From JAHEKB01 sp049115575 (lineage in GTDB: Bacteria; Bacteroidota; Bacteroidia; NS11-12g; UBA9320): DNA of 64,000 nucleotides. Under the pieces are notes generated by a model that worked only from the letters and a program-made list of their open reading frames with translations, had not been told where the DNA came from and did not search any database. Shown here piece after piece: positions 33,452 to 42,177 of this stretch; within the stretch, counting starts at the first letter, position 1, and the number at the start of each line of letters is the position of its first letter. A program made the translations under genes and the position numbers. The DNA is taken from assembly GCA_049115575.1 (NCBI GenBank), contig JAGDZU010000002.1, positions 496,001 through 560,000 of the forward strand, given 5' to 3'.

Positions 33452-33967
33452 TCAAAGCTTCAAACCGATATTTAACCCTCCATAAACAGCAATGATCCAA
33501 CTTTCGTTGGGAAGTATGGTAGGCCCAAAATGAAGGTCTGCAAAAACTTTTTTGGTAAAGAAACTAACCCCTATAGGAGTAGTAATAAAAGGCCCTGGAG
33601 TATCCAATGGGCTAAGGATGTCTGTTCCTGAAACACCCAGGTGTAGGGCTGGAGTAAACAATTCAGGGTCTTTGATGTAGTGTTTGTAGGCTACCCCAAA
33701 AGAGGGCGGATATAGCAATACTATGTAGCCTAAGCCAACACCCACTTCTAGCATATCTCGCTTAGAAATAAATCGGCTATAACTCACTCCAAGAGGAAAT
33801 CCAGTTCCAAACAGCGATAGTGATAGTCCATGTTTAAAAGTACTGTCTGAATTCTGCACCTCTTCAGTAGGAAAATCATGAAGTTTCGATGTGGTTTTAT
33901 GAATATTACTCAGCGCATCATTATCAAAACATTGAATAAATAGTAGTAAGCTTAACAGATATCGCAC
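33452..33967 (-). CDS. Small outer-membrane-like protein
   Basis: 171 residues starting at GTG 33967. The N-terminus MRYLLSLLLFIQCFDNDA is a plausible signal peptide. After a polar stretch the protein is made of beta strands with glycine-rich turns (HGLSLSLFGTGFPLGVSYSRF, MLEVGVGLGYIVLLYPPSFGVAYKH) and ends in AVYGGLNIGLKL. It is probably an outer-membrane barrel or periplasmic beta protein of unknown role. The -7 element at 33972-33979 lies four bases before the GTG, so the mRNA may be leaderless. The gene is convergent with the NDH-2-like gene. Confidence 0.65.
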   Translation of the reverse strand: MRYLLSLLLFIQCFDNDALSNIHKTTSKLHDFPTEEVQNSDSTFKHGLSLSLFGTGFPLGVSYSRFISKRDMLEVGVGLGYIVLLYPPSFGVAYKHYIKDPELFTPALHLGVSGTDILSPLDTPGPFITTPIGVSFFTKKVFADLHFGPTILPNESWIIAVYGGLNIGLKL

Positions 33968-33971
33968 CGAA

Positions 33972-33979
33972 CAAAATTA
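33972..33979 (-). promoter_or_regulatory. -7 promoter element abutting a GTG start
   Basis: The minus strand reads TAATTTTG, an exact TAnnTTTG, ending four bases upstream of the GTG start at 33967. Confidence 0.4.
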
Positions 33980-34013
33980 AATCACAAAGAGCATTAAATT
34001 CTGGCAATTACTA

Positions 34014-34964
34014 TTATACACTAACTGCAACTTTGCCCTGCGTATGCATTTGTTCTATATAACTAATGGCTTCTGGTAACTGGTTAAAGCTGTAAGTCCT
34101 TTCAATGCTCGATTTGAGTTGGCCATCTTTATAAAGTTGCGCCAAATATTGGAGATCTTCAGATTTAGCTGAAGCCGTGAATTGCGCAATATTGGATTTT
34201 GAAACTGCCTTGCTGGCCAATACTTTCAGCATGTGCCCCATGCCGGTAAATCCAATCATTACCGCCCTTCCGTTCTTTCCAGCAAATCTTTTGAAGTCTT
34301 TGAAGTTCAAGTTGCCATGTACATCAACTGTTAAGTCAAAATGAGCTTGGTGGCTATGTATATTAGTAGTGGTATAATCTATGACCTCATCTGCTCCAAG
34401 AGATTTTACAAAATCACTATTTTTTGCACTGCAAACGGCGGTTACATGACCACCTAAAGCTTTGGCTATTTGTACGCAGTAGTGACCAACTCCTCCAGAA
34501 GCTCCATTAATTAATACCTTTTCACCTGCTGCCAGTTTGCCGTGATCTCTTATGCCCTGCAATGCGGTAAGTCCAGCAATTCCTAAGCATGCAGCTTCTT
34601 GGTACGAACTATTTTCAGGTTTGAGTGCCAACATATTCAATTTAACCTTGTTGTATTCAGCAAAGCTTCCAGATGTTGCTTCACCAAAAACTTCATCTCC
34701 TACCTTATAGGCTGAAACATTAGCTCCAACACTTACTACTTTTCCCGCGAAGTCTGAGCCAATAATCTTTTTTTTAGGTTTGAACAAACCACTCATTAAT
34801 CTTATGAAACTAGGTTTGGCCCTCATCATATGCCAATCGGCGGGGTTTAGTGAAACTGCCTTAATCTGAACAAGAATTTCATCCGCTCCTATGAGCGGGG
34901 TTTTTACTTCCTCAATATTTAAAGTTTCCGAACTGCCATACTTATGTTGAACGTAAGCCTTCAT
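34014..34964 (-). CDS. Zinc-independent MDR: quinone oxidoreductase-like NAD(P)H enzyme
   Basis: 316 residues from the ATG at 34964 (a GTG at 34991 adds nine unlike residues; MKAYVQHKYGSSE is the usual family start). The pattern is that of medium-chain dehydrogenase/reductases: SLNPADWHMMRA, IGSDFAGKVVSVG, GDEVFGEATSG and a Rossmann motif INGASGGVGHYCVQIAKALG (about 151-170). Catalytic and structural zinc cysteines are lacking, so the quinone oxidoreductase/zeta-crystallin-like branch fits. It would reduce a quinone or enone with NADPH. Divergent from the helicase gene. Confidence 0.88.
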   Translation of the reverse strand: MKAYVQHKYGSSETLNIEEVKTPLIGADEILVQIKAVSLNPADWHMMRAKPSFIRLMSGLFKPKKKIIGSDFAGKVVSVGANVSAYKVGDEVFGEATSGSFAEYNKVKLNMLALKPENSSYQEAACLGIAGLTALQGIRDHGKLAAGEKVLINGASGGVGHYCVQIAKALGGHVTAVCSAKNSDFVKSLGADEVIDYTTTNIHSHQAHFDLTVDVHGNLNFKDFKRFAGKNGRAVMIGFTGMGHMLKVLASKAVSKSNIAQFTASAKSEDLQYLAQLYKDGQLKSSIERTYSFNQLPEAISYIEQMHTQGKVAVSV

Positions 34965-35062
34965 AATACTGCAAGTTGGGTAATAATCCACTTGATTAAA
35001 GGGTGGAAACTGAACAATGGATAGGAGGTGTCCTTAATTCGATAAAGTGAAGCAGGTTGAAC

Positions 35063-35070
35063 TACCTTTG
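35063..35070 (+). promoter_or_regulatory. -7 promoter element close to the helicase start
   Basis: TACCTTTG is an exact TAnnTTTG match; eight bases separate it from the ATG at 35079. TTCG at 35038-35041 is a weak -33 candidate with 21-base spacing. Confidence 0.45.
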
Positions 35071-35078
35071 CCACGATA

Positions 35079-36302
35079 ATGAAGTTTTCTGAGTATCGAT
35101 TGTCGGATGAAATTAAACGCAACCTCTCTGAGATGTCGTTTAAAAGACCTACAGATATACAGTATAAATCAATTCCTCATATTCAAAGGGGAGAAGATCT
35201 ATTGGCCATTGCCCAAACCGGTACGGGTAAAACCGCAGCCTTTGCTATTCCCATTATTGACAAAATTCAACAGATAAAGTATAAAACCAAAACCCAGGCT
35301 ATAAGAGCTTTAGTAATGGTTCCAACCAGAGAACTTGCTACTCAAATTTCACAGGTCTTTAATCAAATAGGTAAACACACCAAGGTAAAGACTTTAAGTG
35401 TTTATGGTGGAGTGGAGCAAGAACCGCAAATAGCGCGTTTGTTGGCTGGAGTTGATGTTTTGGTTTCTACACCTGGAAGAATGTTCGATTTAGTGCATCA
35501 GGGCTATATCAAATTGAATAAAATAGAAGTGCTAATACTAGATGAGGCAGATCATATGCTTGATTTGGGTTTTAATAAGGATATTCAAGATCTGGTTCGC
35601 CTATTGCCAAAAAGAAGACAAACACTTTTCTTCTCAGCTACCATAGACAAGAAAATTAAAAAATTGGCTTACGCTTTGGTTAGAGATGCCATTCGCATTC
35701 AAATTTCTCCCAAGGACCCAGTTAGCAAAAACGTTAATCATCAAGTCATTTCTGTTGAAATGGACGATAAACGTTTCTTTCTACAGCGTTTAATAGAAGA
35801 AAACAGTGCTATGAAGTTTTTGGTGTTTGTTAGAACCAAAGTAAGAGCAGAGAGGGTAAAGTCAGCCTTGGAAAGACTAAACGTTTCTTCCGCCACTATT
35901 CACGGTGATAAAGACCAAGTAGACAGGGAAACCACCTTAGCCAAATTCAAGAATGGGGAGAATTTGGTATTAATAGCAACGGATGTTAGTGCTAGAGGTA
36001 TTGATATACCAGATGTGGATTATGTGGTCAATTATGATTTGCCTGAAAAACCTGAGAACTATGTGCATAGGGTAGGAAGAACGGGTAGAGGAACAAAAAA
36101 AGGGCAAGCACTCAGTTTTTGCAGTTCAGGTGAAAAGGAATATCTAAAAGAAATAGAAGAGCTTATAACCTTGCCAATTACGCGAGCCAAAATTACCAAA
36201 GCGGAGTATTCAGAAATAATTGAATTGGAGCAAGATTCCAAAGATGATTGGAGAGCCCTTATGGACTTAGATCTTAAGCCCAAGAAGAAGCGTAAGAAAT
36301 AG
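35079..36302 (+). CDS. DEAD-box RNA helicase (RhlE-like)
   Basis: 407 residues. All core motifs are visible: Q motif FKRPTDIQYKSIP, Walker A AQTGTGKT (45-52), PTRELA, TPGR, DEAD (155-158), SAT (186-188), ARGID and HRVGRTGR (330-337). The C-terminus is short and basic (DLDLKPKKKRKK) and lacks a DbpA or CsdA RNA-binding domain, which fits the RhlE-like group. It should unwind short RNA duplexes in ribosome assembly or mRNA turnover. The start is preceded by a -7 element only eight bases away, so the 5' leader should be very short. Confidence 0.95.
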   Translation: MKFSEYRLSDEIKRNLSEMSFKRPTDIQYKSIPHIQRGEDLLAIAQTGTGKTAAFAIPIIDKIQQIKYKTKTQAIRALVMVPTRELATQISQVFNQIGKHTKVKTLSVYGGVEQEPQIARLLAGVDVLVSTPGRMFDLVHQGYIKLNKIEVLILDEADHMLDLGFNKDIQDLVRLLPKRRQTLFFSATIDKKIKKLAYALVRDAIRIQISPKDPVSKNVNHQVISVEMDDKRFFLQRLIEENSAMKFLVFVRTKVRAERVKSALERLNVSSATIHGDKDQVDRETTLAKFKNGENLVLIATDVSARGIDIPDVDYVVNYDLPEKPENYVHRVGRTGRGTKKGQALSFCSSGEKEYLKEIEELITLPITRAKITKAEYSEIIELEQDSKDDWRALMDLDLKPKKKRKK

Positions 36303-36429
36303 GCTTCATAAAAAATTCAATTTCATGCTTAATATCACTTCATAAGTTGAGATATAATATGTTTTTAGATGCAGTCTTATTCTAACATTGAAGCCTTAAA
36401 TTAATGAGATACTGTAATAAAAAGAATAT

Positions 36430-37590
36430 ATGCCTAGATATCACACACTTGGAACTATACCAGCTAAAAGACATGTAGTTTACAGAAACCAAAACAGGGC
36501 TTTATATCAAGAAGAGCTTTTTGGAACAGCAGGTTTTGCTGGAATGTCGTCTCTTCTATATCATATACACCCACCCACTTGTGTTAAAGAGTACGAAAAT
36601 CCCGTTGATGTTTCACCCAAAGTTGCAGTTGAACACAATATGAAAGCCCTGAGTTTCAAAGGCTTTGATTTACCTGTAATAGAAGATTATATAGAGAGCA
36701 GAAAAACACTCTTTGTGAATGGCGATATGCATATTGGTCTAGCCGCACCCAAGAGTTTTTCCAATGATTACTTCTATAAGAATGCAGATGCTGATGAAAT
36801 GATATTCGTTCATCATGGGAGCGGTACCCTTAAAACTATGTATGGAAGTTTCAAGTTTGCCTATGGCGATTATTTGATTGTACCAAGAGGAACGGTTTAT
36901 CAAATTGATTTTGATGGTGAAGACAATCGATTACTATATGTAGAGAGCTTTAGTCCAATACTAACTCCAGAGCGATATAGAAATAATTTTGGTCAGCATT
37001 TGGAGCACTCTCCATTTTGTGAAAGGGATTTTAGACTTCCTCAAAATCTCGAGACTTTTGATGAGAAAGGTGAATTCAAAATCTATATTAAGAAAAAGGG
37101 GATGATGCATTCGTATATCTATGAAAACCATCCATTTGATGTTGTGGGATGGGATGGCTACAGTTTTCCGTATGCCATTTCCATATTTGACTTTGAACCA
37201 ATAACAGGAAGAATACATATGCCTCCTCCAATTCATCAGCAATTTGAAGGAGGAAATTTTGTAATCTGCTCTTTTGTCCCAAGAATGTATGACTATCATC
37301 CAGATGCGATTCCCGCCCCATACCATCACAGCAATGTAGACTCAGATGAGTTGTTGTACTATGTGGATGGAGATTTTATGAGTAGAAATAACATAGGTAA
37401 AGGACAAATCACTTTACATCCAGGAGGAGTTCCTCATGGGCCTCATCCTGGAGCTATTGAACGCAGCATAGGAAAGAAGGCCACAGAAGAATTAGCCGTA
37501 ATGATTGATCCATTTAATCCAGTTTCAATCACTGAAGAGGCACTCAAAATTGAGGTGAATGGCTATTATAAATCATGGATTACTAATTAA
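36430..37590 (+). CDS. hmgA: Homogentisate 1,2-dioxygenase
   Basis: 386 residues. The N-terminal pattern YHTLGTIPAKRHVVYRNQNR and LFGTAGFAGMSSLLYHIHPPT is characteristic, and the C-terminal cupin carries the iron site: His299/His300 with Asp306/Glu307 in YHHSNVDSDELLYY, and His336/His339 in PHGPHPG. It opens the ring of homogentisate to maleylacetoacetate in tyrosine catabolism. It is shorter than the about 440-residue classical enzymes, as is usual for this bacterial subgroup. The 4-hydroxyphenylpyruvate dioxygenase gene, which makes its substrate, begins eight bases downstream. The maleylacetoacetate isomerase and fumarylacetoacetase genes are not in the window. Confidence 0.9.
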   Translation: MPRYHTLGTIPAKRHVVYRNQNRALYQEELFGTAGFAGMSSLLYHIHPPTCVKEYENPVDVSPKVAVEHNMKALSFKGFDLPVIEDYIESRKTLFVNGDMHIGLAAPKSFSNDYFYKNADADEMIFVHHGSGTLKTMYGSFKFAYGDYLIVPRGTVYQIDFDGEDNRLLYVESFSPILTPERYRNNFGQHLEHSPFCERDFRLPQNLETFDEKGEFKIYIKKKGMMHSYIYENHPFDVVGWDGYSFPYAISIFDFEPITGRIHMPPPIHQQFEGGNFVICSFVPRMYDYHPDAIPAPYHHSNVDSDELLYYVDGDFMSRNNIGKGQITLHPGGVPHGPHPGAIERSIGKKATEELAVMIDPFNPVSITEEALKIEVNGYYKSWITN

Positions 37591-37598
37591 ATAGAATA

Positions 37599-38756
37599 AT
37601 GGAAAACCTAAAACAAGTAGAAAATTTTAATTATGGTTTGGAAAAAATCTTTCCAGAAGCGGAGGATTTTTTACCCATACTAGGTACAGATTATGTAGAG
37701 TTTTATGTGGGCAATGCCAAACAGGCCGCTCACTTCTATAAAACAGCTTTGGGATTTCAATCTTTAGCATATGCAGGATTGGAAACTGGTTTGAGAGACA
37801 GAACATCATATGTGGTAGTTCAAGACAAGATCAGATTAGTATTTACTACTCCTATGCCCAACACAGGCAATACGGAAATCTTTGATCATATTGCCAAGCA
37901 TGGCGATGGTGTTAAGGTGATTGCCCTTTGGGTAGAGGATGCCACAAAGGCATGGCAAGAAACTACTTCAAGAGGAGCACAGTCTTGCTTTGAGCCTAAA
38001 ACTGAAACGGACAATGATGGAGCAGTGGTAAAATCAGCCATTCATACTTATGGCGATACCATTCACATATTTGTTGAGCGCAAGAATTATAAGGGTGTTT
38101 TCTTACCCGGTTTCACAAGCTGGAAATCGCACTATAATCCTGCACCTTGTGGTCTAAAGTACATAGATCATATGGTAGGAAATGTAGATTGGGGGCAAAT
38201 GAATATTTGGGCTGAATTCTATAATAAGACCATGGGCTTTGCCAATCTCATCACATTTGATGACAAAGATATTTCCACTCAATACACCGCTTTGATGAGT
38301 AAAGTGATGACCAATGGAAATGGAAGAATTAAGTTTCCAATTAACGAACCTGCAGAAGGGAAAAAGAAATCTCAAGTGGAAGAATATATAGATTTCTATA
38401 ACGGTCCGGGTTGCCAGCACATAGCAGTGGCCACAGATGATATTGTTTTTACCGTAAGTGAGATGAACAAAAGAGGGGTAGAGTTCTTGTATGTACCCGG
38501 AACTTATTATGATACTGTTGCAGATAGAGTGGGAGAAATAGCAGAAGACCTGGCCATACTTAAAGAGCACGGAATAATGGTAGATAGAGATGATGAAGGT
38601 TATCTTTTGCAAATCTTCACCAAACCCTTAACAGATAGGCCAACATTGTTTTTTGAAATCATTCAGAGAAAAGGTGCTCAATCTTTTGGGAAAGGAAACT
38701 TTCAAGCATTATTTGAGTCTATAGAAGCCGAGCAAGAAAAAAGAGGTACACTATAG
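37599..38756 (+). CDS. hppD: 4-hydroxyphenylpyruvate dioxygenase
   Basis: 385 residues with two vicinal-oxygen-chelate halves (GTDYVEFYVGNAKQAAHFYK near 29-48; GLKYIDHMVGNVDWGQMN near 185-202). The iron ligands of the C-terminal half are His191 (IDHMVG), His274 (CQHIAVAT) and Glu353 (LFFEIIQR). PGFTSW and GPGCQHIA are further family motifs. It converts 4-hydroxyphenylpyruvate to homogentisate, the substrate of the enzyme encoded just upstream, so the pair forms a tyrosine-degradation operon. Length and motifs are complete. Confidence 0.95.
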   Translation: MENLKQVENFNYGLEKIFPEAEDFLPILGTDYVEFYVGNAKQAAHFYKTALGFQSLAYAGLETGLRDRTSYVVVQDKIRLVFTTPMPNTGNTEIFDHIAKHGDGVKVIALWVEDATKAWQETTSRGAQSCFEPKTETDNDGAVVKSAIHTYGDTIHIFVERKNYKGVFLPGFTSWKSHYNPAPCGLKYIDHMVGNVDWGQMNIWAEFYNKTMGFANLITFDDKDISTQYTALMSKVMTNGNGRIKFPINEPAEGKKKSQVEEYIDFYNGPGCQHIAVATDDIVFTVSEMNKRGVEFLYVPGTYYDTVADRVGEIAEDLAILKEHGIMVDRDDEGYLLQIFTKPLTDRPTLFFEIIQRKGAQSFGKGNFQALFESIEAEQEKRGTL

Positions 38757-38830
38757 TTTTGGAAAAGCTTAACATTTAGGTAAAAATCGATTGGGAAATT
38801 GTAGAGATATTTGCCCAATTAAAAACCTAA

Positions 38831-39604
38831 ATGGAAATCATAATAGTTAGTGCAGCAGCCTTATTTGCTTCGCTTTTAACTTTCTTTTCTGGATTTGGAT
38901 TGGGAACTATTCTCATGCCAGTCTTTGCGCTGTTTTTTCCTATAGAAGTTGCTATAGCATTAACGGGGATAGTTCATCTACTCAATAATCTTTTTAAGAT
39001 GGCCATAGTTGGCAAGCAAGCCACATGGCGGATAGTGCTGAAATTTGGTGGACCAGCCATAATTGGGGCTCTTATAGGAGCTGGATTACTTGTTTACTTC
39101 ACAGATACTACAGCACTGGCCACGTACAAAGTAGGAGCTAGAATTTGTGTTGTCACTCCGGTTAAATTGGTTGTTGCTGCTTTAATGTTTGGTTTCGCCA
39201 TATTGGAAATTTTACCATTTTATAAAAACCTGCAGTTTTCGGAGAATAAGCTCTTTCTTGGAGGAGCCATTAGTGGTTTCTTTGGAGGACTTTCAGGGCA
39301 TCAAGGTGCGTTGAGAAGTGCATTTCTCATTAAATGCGGATTGTCTAAAGAAAGTTTTATAGCAACTGGTGTAATTATCGCTTCTGTGGTTGATATATCA
39401 AGAATATCGGTGTATTTCACGCGCTTTTCAAAAGTGGGAATTCAAGAAAACACACCCATATTGCTCGCAGCCATAGGGGCTGCATTTATTGGTGCATTTG
39501 CAGGCAAGAGATTGCTTAAAAAAGTCACAATTCAAATCGTACACAAGGTTGTTACAGTCATGATTATCTTATTGGCTATTGCCTTAGGTGCAGGAATTAT
39601 CTAA
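38831..39604 (+). CDS. TauE/SafE (TSUP) family transporter
   Basis: 257 residues with about eight membrane helices. The two halves begin with FFSGFGLGTILMPVFALF (near 19-36) and GAISGFFGGLSGHQGALRS (near 146-164), the degenerate repeat of the TSUP family. It differs clearly from the one at 4042-4836: the second repeat carries GLSGHQGALRSAFL rather than the classic GxGGGxxxVP. Substrate unknown; neighbours concern tyrosine catabolism and an MpaB-type oxygenase, so a sulfur role is not supported here and an organic anion is possible. Confidence 0.83.
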   Translation: MEIIIVSAAALFASLLTFFSGFGLGTILMPVFALFFPIEVAIALTGIVHLLNNLFKMAIVGKQATWRIVLKFGGPAIIGALIGAGLLVYFTDTTALATYKVGARICVVTPVKLVVAALMFGFAILEILPFYKNLQFSENKLFLGGAISGFFGGLSGHQGALRSAFLIKCGLSKESFIATGVIIASVVDISRISVYFTRFSKVGIQENTPILLAAIGAAFIGAFAGKRLLKKVTIQIVHKVVTVMIILLAIALGAGII

Positions 39605-39671
39605 GGTGAAATGATAATTTTTGAAGTTTATGGCATAGTTTAGTGCGATAGACTAACCAATTATTATCGAT

Positions 39672-41039
39672 ATGAGTAGTACAGATGCCCAGTATACTTG
39701 GAAAGGCATAGATCTTAATGCCTTGCGAGAAGTTATGGATAAACCAGCCGATGAAGCAGTTTTATCTCTTTATGAATCATCTTCCATGACCACCTTGAGG
39801 ACTATGCTTGAAGACATGGCAAAGAATGATTCGGTTGTTCCAGAAGAACTGCCAGAGCAGATGAATTCTTTCATGACTAGCGAATTGGCTTGTGAGTTTT
39901 CAGACGAGGATATTCGAATGTTCAAGAAGTCTCATGAGATTTGGCGGGAGTATGGAATGAAGTTTTGTTTTGTTCTCTTCTTTAGGTCTTTGCCTTATAC
40001 CTATATGGCGGAAAAACCAGCTAATGTGCTGAGAATTACCAAGCTGCTTATTACACAGCCTGAACGACGAATTTTTGAAACAGCTCAGTTTGTTTTTGAT
40101 GTAATGGATAGGAATTGGTGGGAGCCAGATAAGCGTGGTTTATTAACGGCTATCAAGGTTAGGCTCATGCATTCAGCAATGAGACATGTTATACTTGCAG
40201 ACGCAGAAAACCCATGGGACAATACCTGGGGTAAGCCTATTAGCCAAGAGGATATAGTGGCCACTAACCAAACGTTTTCACTTGAATTCTTTAACGGATT
40301 AGCCCTTTTAGGTGAAGAATTGCCACAAGCAGATCAGGAAGCGTGGTTCTATACTTGGAAACGCATTGGCCAGATTATGGGAGTGCAAGATGAGTTAATC
40401 TGTTCTAATGTGAAAGAGGCCTGGTCTTTACAACATGCGGTGTACAACCATTTGTTTCACGATAAATGTTACTCAGGAATTCTTCTGAGTGAAGCTTTGG
40501 TAAATACCTTGTCTAAATTCATGATGAGTCACCGATTGATTTTACATATGATGCGCAAGATGCTCACAGATGAGTTGTACCCAGATTGCTTTAACCGAAT
40601 GATGGAGCCTACATATGGCGCTGAATATCCTTTGTTGTTCGAAACGCACACCAATGAAGCCGATCAAAAGGATCATGAAGAGCGCTTGAGGGCAGATCAT
40701 CACAAAGAACTCATTGGTTATTATAGAACTATTAAAGCTCATAGAGACAGCACTGGAAAGAAGACCATTTCCCTCAATTGGTGGCAGAAAATACTAGCCT
40801 TCTTTGGTTTGCTTAGAATGAAACGAAAAGGCCTTCTTCACAAGCATGTGGGAATACTGCATGAGATACTTCACGATGGAGAAGTGCTTGTAGACAAATT
40901 AGAAGAAGAAGGAATTCAAAAGGCCATGTCTGCAATGGGTGGAATCATCATTAGCATCCTCTCCAAGTATTTCAGAAAGGGTAAAAATTCTGGATTCAGA
41001 ATTCCTGAAGACCTGCAAGAGCATTGGGAGTTGGATTAG
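39672..41039 (+). CDS. MpaB/rubber-oxygenase (DUF2236) family protein
   Basis: 455 residues, cytoplasmic or peripheral. The central region (about 85-255) shows the DUF2236 pattern: EYGMKFCFVLFFRSLPYTYMA, ETAQFVFDVMDRNWW, AIKVRLMHSAMRHVIL, GKPISQEDIVATNQTFSLEFFNGLALLG and YTWKRIGQIMGV. The invariant Arg/His of VRLMHSAMRH are the likely heme-linked residues known from latex-clearing protein. Proteins of this group include fungal MpaB and bacterial latex-clearing protein and are oxygenases that cleave carbon-carbon double bonds, but the substrate here is unknown. The C-terminal 100 residues are helical and basic. It follows the TSUP gene by 67 bases. Confidence 0.82.
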   Translation: MSSTDAQYTWKGIDLNALREVMDKPADEAVLSLYESSSMTTLRTMLEDMAKNDSVVPEELPEQMNSFMTSELACEFSDEDIRMFKKSHEIWREYGMKFCFVLFFRSLPYTYMAEKPANVLRITKLLITQPERRIFETAQFVFDVMDRNWWEPDKRGLLTAIKVRLMHSAMRHVILADAENPWDNTWGKPISQEDIVATNQTFSLEFFNGLALLGEELPQADQEAWFYTWKRIGQIMGVQDELICSNVKEAWSLQHAVYNHLFHDKCYSGILLSEALVNTLSKFMMSHRLILHMMRKMLTDELYPDCFNRMMEPTYGAEYPLLFETHTNEADQKDHEERLRADHHKELIGYYRTIKAHRDSTGKKTISLNWWQKILAFFGLLRMKRKGLLHKHVGILHEILHDGEVLVDKLEEEGIQKAMSAMGGIIISILSKYFRKGKNSGFRIPEDLQEHWELD

Positions 41040-41061
41040 TCTCGGATTAAGTCTAGATTTT

Positions 41062-42096
41062 TTACATCAATATCCCGTTCTTGCCTTCTATTGGTGAAGG
41101 GAGATCCTTTTCATTGAGCATTTCTTTAAGATCAATTTCTATGGTTCTACACAAAGACATCATGGGTATATCATTGGCCATTCCTTGAAATGGGTTCTCC
41201 GTATAATCTCCCACAATTTCCATCATTACATAAATCCACCCAATTAATGCTGTAATTGGAATGGATAACCATATACCCCATTCTCCAGCTTTTATTAATT
41301 CAGGTATCATGCTAAAAGGCAGAAGAATAATGAAAATTGCTACAAAGTATCTGCTGATATTAGCGTACTGTCTTGGAAGAGGAAACTTCTTAATTCGCTC
41401 ATTTTTACCCTGCAAGGCATATAGCGTTCGGAGCACTTCTATCATTTCAATATGACGGAAATCTTCAATTAATCCTTGTTCTCTTAATTGAGTCAAATCT
41501 CTTGATTGCTCATTAATAATCTGGGTGGCCGTATTTACATTTCCAACCAATCTGTCATGTTCATCCTTAGGTAAATAATGGTGAAGCTCTGTACTTGTGA
41601 TTTCATCGTCTAATAGACCAATACCAAATCTCCTTTGATAGAATCGAGCGTACTTTGCTGTTTGTCCACCTTGATTGATATGTTCCCAGGGGGTGGAAAT
41701 TAAGAGCTGACTTCTATGTGCATACAACCAGGCAATATGCCTGTAAATGAGTCTTTTCTTTATACCATTAATTTCATCTGAAGAGCGTTTGTTTTCCGTA
41801 AAATGGTTGGTAATAAAACCGTCTACCATCATACCCCATGATCTGCTGTCGTTTACTATGCCTCCCCATATTTTCCTAGCTTCCCACATACGGTCGTAAG
41901 CCTGGTTGTTTTTGAAGCCTACATAAAATGCCACTGCTGTGCCAATTACAGAAACCGGTAACCAAGGAATATGGAATGAAATAATATTAAAGTGATAAAG
42001 TAGGGTAATGACACCCATCATGGTGCACAGCCATATGATATGATGGGCTGTCCATTTGATGAGATTGGAAATGCTAATGCTTTTTGTGATGACCAT
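41062..42096 (-). CDS. Bestrophin-family anion channel
   Basis: 344 residues. The N-terminal helix region (about 15-60) has IIWLCTMMGVITLLYHF and WLPVSVIGTAVAFYVGFKNNQAYDRMWEARKIWGGIV. The motif GFKNNQAYDRxWEARKxWG is diagnostic of bestrophin/UPF0187 proteins. Two more membrane helices lie at about 239-262 and 266-285, and WIYVMMEIVGDYTENPFQGMANDIPM is the conserved late motif. It should form a pentameric chloride- or anion-selective channel in the inner membrane. It is convergent with the MpaB-type gene (22 bases) and divergent from the symporter gene. Confidence 0.92.
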   Translation of the reverse strand: MVITKSISISNLIKWTAHHIIWLCTMMGVITLLYHFNIISFHIPWLPVSVIGTAVAFYVGFKNNQAYDRMWEARKIWGGIVNDSRSWGMMVDGFITNHFTENKRSSDEINGIKKRLIYRHIAWLYAHRSQLLISTPWEHINQGGQTAKYARFYQRRFGIGLLDDEITSTELHHYLPKDEHDRLVGNVNTATQIINEQSRDLTQLREQGLIEDFRHIEMIEVLRTLYALQGKNERIKKFPLPRQYANISRYFVAIFIILLPFSMIPELIKAGEWGIWLSIPITALIGWIYVMMEIVGDYTENPFQGMANDIPMMSLCRTIEIDLKEMLNEKDLPSPIEGKNGILM

Positions 42097-42177
42097 AATT
42101 CTCTTAGATAACCGTTTCTTTCAAGGGCTTTGCAATGTATAAAAAAGACATCTATGATAAAGTGAGTGCTTTTAAAA

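Noticed and set aside
38154..38612. 152-codon frame antisense to 4-hydroxyphenylpyruvate dioxygenase
   Set aside because: Composition (many Ile/Tyr/His) and lack of domains indicate a shadow of the real gene.
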